From assembly GCF_022200785.1 (NCBI RefSeq), contig NZ_CP087585.1, positions 3,472,001-3,536,000 of the forward strand: 64,000 bases of DNA, read 5' to 3'. The position numbers and the translations under genes were made by a program. The DNA is from Pedobacter mucosus. GTDB lineage: Bacteria; Bacteroidota; Bacteroidia; Sphingobacteriales; Sphingobacteriaceae. The notes below the pieces were generated by a model. That model worked only from the letters and a program-made list of their open reading frames with translations. It was not told the origin of the DNA and did no database searches. The stretch's first letter is position 1, and each line of letters begins with the position of its first letter. Positions 53,890 through 60,887 of the stretch are shown in pieces.

Positions 53890-54735
53890 TTACAATAACT
53901 TCGTTTCATTCAGTAGCGGATTTTGTGATGCATTTACCTGGAAGGTAGTGATCTTATTATCCTCACTTACTTCAACAATACGATAACCACGATATGCAGT
54001 TCCCCAATTACCACCAATATGTGAATCGAAAAAATGCGGTAGCTTATCAGTATAAAAAACACCATCCAAGCTATGGTCATGTCCATGAAAAATAGCCTTA
54101 ATATTGGGATACTCATGAAGGAGGCTAATAGTTTCGGCGCACTCTACAAATGGATTCTCTGGTACCCAAAGATGAGGTGGAATGTGCAATACAACGAAAA
54201 CTATCTTTAGACCTTTAAATTTTTCGAATTCCTGTTTTAAAAACTTGTTGTCTGGGCAAAGGTATATCCCTTTAGTATTGGAAGTATTTGCTAATACAAA
54301 ACCGATCCCATTTTTTTCAATGGAAAAATTATCTTCATAACCGAATACCTTTTCCCAATGAGCTGTATCCGCATGGTCGTGATTCCCAGGAATGGCATAA
54401 AATGGAACTTTTAGTTTATCATAATAATTGCGTTTTACCTCAATCAATAGCTCCGGGCGATCATGTACCAAATCTCCATTTATAATGACAAAATCTAGTG
54501 GGGTCTTGGCGTGTGCTTCGTTAAGCCAACGGATTATATTTTCGTGGTCTTTTTTAAAATCAGTTCCTGGTTGACCATAATGACCATCAGAGGCAATGGC
54601 AAAACGCAACTTGCCTTTATTTTTAGAAAAGTTGTGTTCACCATGTTTTTGATCAGCCAATGAACTAAGTGGAGAAAGGCTAGCCAATACAGCTCCTGCG
54701 ATACTACCCTTTAGAAAGGATCTTCTGTTTGCCAT
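53890..54735 (-). CDS. Tat-type secreted metallophosphoesterase
   Basis: A 281-residue protein with a leader beginning MANRRSFLKGSIAGAVLAS, a twin-arginine-type signal. The calcineurin-like metal motifs are all present: ASDGHYG (instead of D-x-H), NGDLVHDRPE, PGNHDHAD, VVLHIPPH and FHGHDHS. Such enzymes cleave phosphomono- or diesters in the periplasm. It follows the phytase-like esterase gene by 69 bp on the same strand and ends at the hairpin at 53755. Confidence 0.9.
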   Translation of the reverse strand: MANRRSFLKGSIAGAVLASLSPLSSLADQKHGEHNFSKNKGKLRFAIASDGHYGQPGTDFKKDHENIIRWLNEAHAKTPLDFVIINGDLVHDRPELLIEVKRNYYDKLKVPFYAIPGNHDHADTAHWEKVFGYEDNFSIEKNGIGFVLANTSNTKGIYLCPDNKFLKQEFEKFKGLKIVFVVLHIPPHLWVPENPFVECAETISLLHEYPNIKAIFHGHDHSLDGVFYTDKLPHFFDSHIGGNWGTAYRGYRIVEVSEDNKITTFQVNASQNPLLNETKLL

Positions 54736-54804
54736 TTAAATGAAAGGTTTTACTTCGAATATATTAAATAGTCGGTAAACATTGCCTCTGTGTTCTATTT
54801 ATAT

Positions 54805-56100
54805 TTAAAGCTGGATCTTCACAAAGTACAGGCGATTCCGATCAACCGATTTGGTTAAAGGCAACATTTTCTGGGCAAAACCGCTAGCGCCATTATCCAC
54901 AACTCCAAAGTCATCATCATTTGAAATTACTAAAATGTTACCTGGTAATAAGGCTAAGCCCTCTGCTTTGTCATGGGGATAAACCGAAGGCAAATCCTTA
55001 AGTAAATCCAACACAAGCGTTTTTGATACTGGTGCAATTCCAGCAGAAACCAACCCAGCTAGATTATTTAGCTCTTCTACCGTTTTTCCACTAAAAAGTT
55101 TACCTGTAGCGCCGTTAGCAGCATCTGAAATATCAGTAGCACTGCTAATATCAATCTTAAATACTTTTTTAAATGCAGCTGGACTTAAAGCATCACCCGG
55201 GAAAAGTCCATCCCGTTCTATGGTAAGAAAAGTAGTTGCATTTACCGCAACAATATCACTCACACCTGTTAAGGTTGTGTTATCCATTAAATAAACATAT
55301 TGTTTCGTTGCTCCAGTAGCGATATCAAAAGTAAGTATCCTTAACACAACTGAATTTGCAACTGCAGCTTTGTTTGGATTGTACATTGGAGATTGCATCA
55401 TACCAACAAGGGTTTTTCCATCAGGAGTTATGGTTAATCCTTCCATACCTCTGTTAGCTCTTCTATTGGCAAAAACAGCAGGAATTTTTCTTCCACCTGT
55501 TCCTGTGCCAAATGGGTTAATCCGCTCAATCGTTTTTCCAGTAGCATCAAAATGGGCAATATGTGGGCCATATTCATCGCTTATCCAAAATGAACCATCG
55601 GCTGCCCTTACCAACCCTTCTGAATCAATTCCATCTGCACTTGGGGCAATGGTTTGTCCATTAAGATCATAGGCCGTTTCTCCCGAAGCGCCCATACCAA
55701 TTGGATTTGGTACTCCATTTAATTTGCCGCCTGCAGCATTTTTAAGTTCAATAGTTTGCTCTAAAATCAGTTTACCATCTTTTAATCTAAACTTTCCTAT
55801 TTGCGGATCAAAATCTGGTTTACCTATGATGATGGAATTTGCAATTTGCCCAGCAACATTAGAACCGCGATCTGTTAACATATAAAAAACATCAGGTGCA
55901 TTGGGATCAACTGCAACCGCTGATCCAAAACCCCCATTAAATACTTTAACTCCACTCGCAGTTGTAAAAAGAATAGCTGGATCCGTCGCCTCTGCTACGC
56001 TAGGATATTCGATCTGGGAATTCGTTTCATCTGAATTCTTTTTGCAAGCTAAAGTGGCAATGGACAGCGCCAAAGTTATGGCTAGTAATTGTTTTTTCAT
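54805..56100 (-). CDS. Lipoprotein with esterase-like phytase (PF13449-type) domain
   Basis: A 431-residue lipoprotein (cysteine in IATLACKK). The body is a propeller-like fold of the family named esterase-like activity of phytase: GGFGSAVAVDPNAPDVFYMLTDRG (read in parts), DGIDSEGLVRAADGSFWISDEYGPHIAHFD, ANRRANRGMEGLTITPDGKTLVGMMQSP and YPHDKAEGLALLPGNILVISNDDDFGV. The name comes from similarity to phytase-type proteins; activity on phosphorus esters is not proven. It leads a two-gene operon with the metallophosphoesterase. Confidence 0.85.
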   Translation of the reverse strand: MKKQLLAITLALSIATLACKKNSDETNSQIEYPSVAEATDPAILFTTASGVKVFNGGFGSAVAVDPNAPDVFYMLTDRGSNVAGQIANSIIIGKPDFDPQIGKFRLKDGKLILEQTIELKNAAGGKLNGVPNPIGMGASGETAYDLNGQTIAPSADGIDSEGLVRAADGSFWISDEYGPHIAHFDATGKTIERINPFGTGTGGRKIPAVFANRRANRGMEGLTITPDGKTLVGMMQSPMYNPNKAAVANSVVLRILTFDIATGATKQYVYLMDNTTLTGVSDIVAVNATTFLTIERDGLFPGDALSPAAFKKVFKIDISSATDISDAANGATGKLFSGKTVEELNNLAGLVSAGIAPVSKTLVLDLLKDLPSVYPHDKAEGLALLPGNILVISNDDDFGVVDNGASGFAQKMLPLTKSVDRNRLYFVKIQL

Positions 56101-56252
56101 CTAATGAGTTTGACTTATTATAAGTGACAAACCAACGATTTTAATGTAAATCCAATGTTAAACCATCAATAATTAATCAAGTAAATTAAATGAATATCTA
56201 CACCTGTTACTAGTAGATTACATTACAAATTATCAATCTCTAATCCATATAT

Positions 56253-56384
56253 TTAAGCACTATGCGAAACGCCATTAACCGCAATCCTAACATAAATCGG
56301 AACCATTCCATCTTTTGATTTCTTAGCTTTATACAGCCAAAACAGCACAGATAAACCTTCATTAATTTTAATGATTTCTAAATT
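56253..56384 (-). pseudogene. N-terminal remnant of a Bacteroidota tyrosine recombinase (integrase)
   Basis: The minus strand reads LSVLFWLYKAKKSKDGMVPI then YVRIAVNGVSHS and a stop at 56253. This matches the arm-type DNA-binding N-terminus of Bacteroidota phage/transposon integrases (SVLFWL-x-K-x-K...G-x-x-PIY-x-RI-x-VNG). No ATG leads it, and the core-binding and catalytic domains are absent. Together with the repeats at 56442-56681 it marks an old element insertion. Confidence 0.75.
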
Positions 56385-56441
56385 TTAAATAATTGAAAAT
56401 CAGTCCGATAAATAAGTCATTCAGTTTAATTCTCTTTGAAT

Positions 56442-56479
56442 TCGGTTTCCTAATTTCGCAAGAAACAATAGGAAACCGA
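56442..56479. repeat. 11-bp inverted repeat upstream of the integrase remnant
   Basis: TCGGTTTCCTA (56442-56452) and TAGGAAACCGA (56469-56479) are perfect reverse complements 16 bases apart. The position just before a relic integrase suggests an arm-binding or excisionase site, but a hairpin RNA cannot be excluded. Confidence 0.45.
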
Positions 56480-56540
56480 TTAGGTTGGTTTTACTTGTTG
56501 TTGTTTGATCTGAAATTTTTGAGAAATTGGCTTTAAACGC

Positions 56541-56611
56541 AAAAAAGCCACTTTTTCAAGAGGCTTTGTGCTTGTTTAATGTTCTTCGGGTGACCCCTCA
56601 GGGGTTCGAAC
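56541..56611 (-). other. Terminator plus tRNA-T-loop-like palindrome (possible att scar)
   Basis: At 56541-56567 the minus strand has a stem (AAAGCC/GGCTTT with three inner pairs) followed by six T, a good terminator. Just upstream of it on that strand, TTCGAAC at 56605-56611 looks like a tRNA T-loop and is joined to the perfect palindrome ACCCCT-C-AGGGGT (56593-56605). The 5' T-stem does not pair, so no tRNA gene is present. A tRNA 3' end left as an attachment site beside the dead integrase is one reading. Confidence 0.35.
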
Positions 56612-56985
56612 TTAGCCTTAAAAAGGGCCTTGAATCTATACTTGAGCAGGTTTTTAAATTTGACTCACCGAATGACTCACCTTTAATTAATACGTTTTAG
56701 CTGCATATGCTATATCTATAAATATAGCTCTTTTTTATTAAATTTAAGAAAAAGAATCAGACTCAAATAGATAGATTTTAAATCGATTAACAGACTTTTT
56801 TTTTATACATTAAATTATCGAAAACCCATTATCAAAAACTAAAAGTTTGATTTGAATAATGGAATGACTTTATGATAATCACTCATGTACGAAAATAAGC
56901 TTTAGGAAGTCATTTGTGAAATAAAACTAAGATATTATCTGCCTTATTATTATCATTAAATTAGGGCTTTAATAGACAAAAGACT
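56612..56985. repeat. Intergenic stretch with a short direct repeat
   Basis: Two copies of TGACTCACC at 56661-56669 and 56673-56681 are separated by GAA. Apart from this the 370 bases are AT-rich with no gene, RNA or strong hairpin recognised. Confidence 0.4.
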
Positions 56986-57219
56986 TTATCTAGGGTTTAA
57001 GTTTAGAGGCTTTTGAGAAGTTTCATATCTACAGATATAATTCAATCCACTATTGTTAAGAGTAGCTAGATTACTGTTGATGTTCCTCACAATTCTTATA
57101 TATCCCAAATCTTCAATCCTTTTAAACCCACTTCCATCACAAATGACAATATGAGGTAAAGAAATAGATTTATGAGTCTGTATTAGTTTCAGTGCATTAT
57201 ATATTGACATCTTTTCCAT
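56986..57219 (-). CDS. Small hypothetical protein
   Basis: 77 residues, basic, without a signal or membrane segment (SLPHIVICDGSGFKRIEDLG, IRIVRNINSNLATLNNSGLN). No family recognised. It diverges from the small gene at 57352, and a 15-bp palindrome lies 30 bp before its start, which favours a real regulated gene. Confidence 0.45.
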   Translation of the reverse strand: MEKMSIYNALKLIQTHKSISLPHIVICDGSGFKRIEDLGYIRIVRNINSNLATLNNSGLNYICRYETSQKPLNLNPR

Positions 57220-57248
57220 AAAAATAGTTGGTTATAAGAGACTTAAAT

Positions 57249-57263
57249 GTACCTTTAAGGTAC
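57249..57263. promoter_or_regulatory. 15-bp palindrome between two small divergent genes
   Basis: GTACCTT-T-AAGGTAC at 57249-57263 is a perfect dyad, 30 bp upstream of the minus-strand start at 57219 and 89 bp upstream of the plus-strand start at 57352. It could serve both promoters. Confidence 0.45.
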
Positions 57264-57351
57264 GTAAAACTATTGATTGTAATTAATGAGCCTATTACTT
57301 AGATCCTTTTGAAGCTTTAAGGTTCTAAATAATAATTAACTTGGCTGTCCT

Positions 57352-57588
57352 ATGGAAAGGTATACTTATATAGCAAAAATAGAAGGAAAAAGAACAGTTT
57401 TGACCATTGAATCTCCATTGTACACAGAAAAACGATATAAAGTTAAGGCTTGTGGATTAATCCTTGGGTATATTTACCGTGTTGAAGATTTACAATTTGG
57501 CAGCATATGGAAGTCAACAAGCTTAACTTTAATGGAATTTACCGAGGAAATAGGTGATTTTATTGAGCGAACAGATCAATATAGTTGA
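57352..57588 (+). CDS. Small hypothetical protein upstream of a receiver/CheB group
   Basis: 78 residues (YTYIAKIEGKRTVLTIESPL, KVKACGLILGYIYRVEDLQF, IWKSTSLTLMEFTEEIGDFI). The pattern Gly-x-Ile-x-Arg, then Trp, then a helix with Ile-Gly resembles the small protein at 18614, and both stand just before a CheB-containing signalling group. No known domain is recognised. Confidence 0.5.
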   Translation: MERYTYIAKIEGKRTVLTIESPLYTEKRYKVKACGLILGYIYRVEDLQFGSIWKSTSLTLMEFTEEIGDFIERTDQYS

Positions 57589-57844
57589 TTGCTCTTCCTT
57601 AATGTGTTTAATTGACCATAAGATTATTTGTCCTGCAGAGATTTAGCTAAATAGCATTAAATAAAACGTGCAAGTTGCTAATATAGCTCCCATAAAAAGT
57701 CTTCATCAAGGCGAAAGATTAAGATTAAACATCCCTATCCGCAGAGCACAGGTGAAACGATTACCAGTGTAAAAAAGAAGCTAGAATACACACTAAAGGA
57801 TAACGTATAATTTCAAATTTGTATATTCAGCAAATTAACGATCA

Positions 57845-58204
57845 ATGATCATTGTACAGGAAACGGACGAAGCCATTTTGGACGTACTTAAGATAGCTTT
57901 AGAAATGGAGAATTTTGAGTTTGTTTCAATCTTAAATTACGATCAGGACTTTCTTGATTTGATAGACCAGAAAAGACCCCATGTGGTTGTGCTTGATTAC
58001 CTGCTTGACGGTGAGTCAAGTATCCAAATGTGTGAGCGCATCCATGAAGTATACCCGCATTTACCCGTTATTGCCTTAAGCTGCAATAACAATATTAATG
58101 AGGTATATTCAAAATATGGTTTTGATGATTATATCAAAAAGCCCTTTGATCTGGACCATCTCTACGCAGTACTTAGAAAATACATCCCAAAACAGGTAAC
58201 TTAA
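57845..58204 (+). CDS. Single-domain response regulator with an atypical acidic pocket
   Basis: A 119-residue receiver with phosphoacceptor Asp51 in VVVLDYLLDG, the switch serine in VIALS and the lysine in IKKPFDL. The N-terminal acidic pair usually written as V-D-D-D is here VQETDE, so magnesium binding may be altered. It converges on the CheB gene at 58278 and is the nearest receiver to the split kinase at 59343. Confidence 0.88.
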   Translation: MIIVQETDEAILDVLKIALEMENFEFVSILNYDQDFLDLIDQKRPHVVVLDYLLDGESSIQMCERIHEVYPHLPVIALSCNNNINEVYSKYGFDDYIKKPFDLDHLYAVLRKYIPKQVT

Positions 58205-58277
58205 AATGTACTCCCTTTTTTTGTTGTGATTTATGGCACTAAAATCAACATGCCATATACCGATTATTTACTATTAC

Positions 58278-59309
58278 TTAAATAGGCATGTCGTTGGTTG
58301 TGCCCTTATCATCCGCAAGGAGTATTGCCTTGATACGGTCGATATGTACTTGGGACAGTTCCGCACGCTCCATCGACGATTTTGCCATCGCTCCTTTTTG
58401 TTCTTTGGCAATGGTTGTGAGTAAATTTTTTCGCTCTTCAAACATCCTGAGGGCAGTCCACATCGTCTCCTCAATCTTCATGGTTTGTTCAGCTAATAAA
58501 GACGCTGCTGTATAGGCGTGACCGGTATGGCAACGGTACCGCATGGAAGATCCGGTATCTACCTTCCATAAAACCCCGCCACAACCAGGGCAATTGAACG
58601 GTACCTGTTCACCAAGGGCATTAACAGCAGGCAAATCGCTTAACACACGCTTTGCAATATTGGTTTCTATCAAAATATCTTTGGGTATTGCCTTACGCTC
58701 TTTGCTTTTTTGAGCAACCAACTGGTAGAGCAGGCCACCCATTTCTAAAAGAGGGAGGCAATAATCAACCTTCAACTGATTCAGGGCGTTTTGGGGCATA
58801 TCCGGGTATTCGGCATCAGCAGGATCCTGAACCATGCAGATTCCGCCACATCTGTGAATGGCAATCATGCCTGCCGTGCCGTCATCCAGATAGCCAGTTA
58901 AAAGTATACCAATTACCCGGCTGGCAAAAACTACGGCGGCAGAGCGAAAAAGGGGATCAATAGCAGGCCTGGACCGGTTTTCCTGTGCTCCCTTGGTCAC
59001 CAAAATTCTCTCATCTTCATCAATCATCAGGTGATGGTCGGAGGGTGCCAGGTATAAATGGCTATTTTTAAGCCTAGTGCCGTTTTGGGCATGTTCACAT
59101 TTTATGTTGCCTATCTTGTTTAATGCATCCAAAAGTACATTGCCCGTTGCGTCTGCAGAGATGTGCTGGACCACCAATATAGGCGCCTCAAATCCTGTTT
59201 GTAACTGGCTTACCAATATTTTTATGGCATTTAATCCCCCGGCGGAAGTTCCGATCACCACCACTTTTTCAATCTGTTCCTGTTTCCTTACTGTTTTTGT
59301 CTTTGCCAT
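58278..59309 (-). CDS. CheB methylesterase-domain protein with C-terminal zinc-ribbon-like tail
   Basis: A 343-residue protein. A CheB catalytic domain fills residues about 15-200: Ser22 in GTSAGG, a His in VVQHISAD and an Asp in LTGYLDDGTAG. The Asp motif is altered from the usual G-M-G-x-D-G. A C-terminal region holds CPGCGG and YRCHTGH, a Cys4- or Cys3His-type metal site, followed by a helical tail. There is no receiver domain. It is downstream of the CheB-CheR-kinase gene on the same strand with a 33-bp gap and is probably co-transcribed. No chemoreceptor is present, so the target is unknown. Confidence 0.88.
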   Translation of the reverse strand: MAKTKTVRKQEQIEKVVVIGTSAGGLNAIKILVSQLQTGFEAPILVVQHISADATGNVLLDALNKIGNIKCEHAQNGTRLKNSHLYLAPSDHHLMIDEDERILVTKGAQENRSRPAIDPLFRSAAVVFASRVIGILLTGYLDDGTAGMIAIHRCGGICMVQDPADAEYPDMPQNALNQLKVDYCLPLLEMGGLLYQLVAQKSKERKAIPKDILIETNIAKRVLSDLPAVNALGEQVPFNCPGCGGVLWKVDTGSSMRYRCHTGHAYTAASLLAEQTMKIEETMWTALRMFEERKNLLTTIAKEQKGAMAKSSMERAELSQVHIDRIKAILLADDKGTTNDMPI

Positions 59310-59342
59310 AACATTAATGTTTATAAATAGAAAAGATAGGTC

Positions 59343-60887
59343 TTAACCCAGTGGCAGGCTAAAGCAAAAGGTTGATCCTTTATCAATTTCGCTTTCTACC
59401 CAAATTTTGCCATTGTGCCGCTGTATAATTTCCGAAGAGAGATAGAGCCCAATGCCAAAGCCTGAGATTGTTTTTGTGCTATGGTTTTCTATCCGGTAGT
59501 ACCGATCAAATAATTTTTCCTGGTCCTCCAGATTTATACCCATACCTTCGTCTTTAATGCTGACCTGAACGTGATTAGCCAATTCCTTACACAATACCTC
59601 AATGTTTCCACCTTTGGGAGAATACTTAACCGCATTGCTTAATAAGTTACTGATTACCTGGCCAATCTTATCCCGATCTGCATTAATGGGTATGTTGCAT
59701 CCTGGCAACAGGACAATATTAAACCCTGATTTGGCTATCAGCACTTCCTCTACAATTTCCTTGACCAAAGCATCAATTTCAAAATCTTGCCTGTTCAAAT
59801 AAATCTTCCCTGTCTCCAGCCGCGAAACATTCAGGAAACCATTGATCAGTGTCGTCATTTTATTTATCTGGTTATTGGCCTTGTCCATGGCCTTTTCGGA
59901 AAATTCATCTTCCGATTTTCTTGCGCGGGCTAACGATACCTGCAAATACCCCTTGATGGAGGTAAGCGGCGTTTTTAATTCATGGCTTACAATTGAAATG
60001 AAGTCGTTCTTTCGCATGTCGTCCAATTTATGATCAGTTACATCATGCATGATGCCGGTCAGATATTCCGCTTTTCCGTCCTTATTATGGGTCAGGTTTC
60101 CTATTGCCCTAATCCAGTGTAACTTTTCGTCCTGCAGACCATGTACTGGAAATTCCAGTTCGAACTTTTCACCACTTGTAATAGCCTCGTCAATCGAACT
60201 TAAAAACAAAGACTGTTGTTCATCAACTATCTGTTTTACAGCTGATTCAAAGATCATTTGCTCATCTATGGGGAAGCCAAAAATCGCTCTGAGACGGTCT
60301 GAAGCGATTAGTTCACGGGTTTGCACATCTATAGACCAGGTTCCCATCTCAGATGCTACGGTTGCCAGTCCCAGCATCTTATTGGTTTTGTCGAGTTCGT
60401 TCTGTGTTCTTTTTAGTTCCGAGATATCATAAAAAGTAATAATGGCGCCATAAACATTTTTGTCCCGTTTCCTTAAGTATGGACTTGTCATTACCTGGTA
60501 GATTTTTCCTTCCGTACTCTCAATTTCCTGAATGATGATTTCCCCATTTTCCAATACCTTTTTAATGTCACCGATCAGGGTTTCAAATTTAATATTGGTG
60601 GTAATGTTACTTAAAGGCCGGCCAATATCCCTATCCCGAATGTTGATGTGCTTAACCGCACCGGGAGAATATTTTTTCAATAAGATGTCCTGATCTACAA
60701 AAAGTTGTCCGTTAATGTTACTGCTGAAGTAATTATTCAGGTCGTCATTTAAGTTATTGAGCTCATTGATCGTGTACTTGTGCTCGGTATTGACCGTTTC
60801 CAGTTCTTCATTGATGGACTGCAGTTCCTCATTCGCGCTCTGCATCTCCTCATTAGCAGAAAGAAGCTCCTCGTTATAAGCCTGCAT
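59343..60887 (-). CDS. PAS-histidine kinase half of a frameshifted CheB-CheR-PAS-kinase gene
   Basis: An open frame of 514 residues from an ATG that is probably not a true start. It opens in the middle of a coiled coil (NEELLSANEEMQSANEELQS) and continues with PAS domains (about 50-165 and 170-290), HisKA His302 in SHELKTPLTS and an HATPase (NLLSNAVKYSPKGG, DEGMGINL, FGIGLYLSS). The same frame extends upstream to ILNRHLESSKEAM, which joins the CheB-CheR half (60749-62887) by a one-base shift at about 60920. As a single protein of roughly 1180 residues it would be the usual CheB-CheR-PAS-kinase hybrid. Restarting at 60887 would give a free kinase. Confidence 0.85.
   Translation of the reverse strand: MQAYNEELLSANEEMQSANEELQSINEELETVNTEHKYTINELNNLNDDLNNYFSSNINGQLFVDQDILLKKYSPGAVKHINIRDRDIGRPLSNITTNIKFETLIGDIKKVLENGEIIIQEIESTEGKIYQVMTSPYLRKRDKNVYGAIITFYDISELKRTQNELDKTNKMLGLATVASEMGTWSIDVQTRELIASDRLRAIFGFPIDEQMIFESAVKQIVDEQQSLFLSSIDEAITSGEKFELEFPVHGLQDEKLHWIRAIGNLTHNKDGKAEYLTGIMHDVTDHKLDDMRKNDFISIVSHELKTPLTSIKGYLQVSLARARKSEDEFSEKAMDKANNQINKMTTLINGFLNVSRLETGKIYLNRQDFEIDALVKEIVEEVLIAKSGFNIVLLPGCNIPINADRDKIGQVISNLLSNAVKYSPKGGNIEVLCKELANHVQVSIKDEGMGINLEDQEKLFDRYYRIENHSTKTISGFGIGLYLSSEIIQRHNGKIWVESEIDKGSTFCFSLPLG

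Noticed and set aside
56590..56640. A tRNA gene, suggested by GTTCGAAC and the flanking CCCCT/AGGGG
   Set aside because: The T-stem does not pair on its 5' side, and no anticodon arm, D arm or complete acceptor stem can be folded; kept only as a possible att scar.
57589..57844. Short frame with KSLHQGERLRLNIPIRRAQ-like sequence
   Set aside because: Interrupted by stops and not recognisable as any family.
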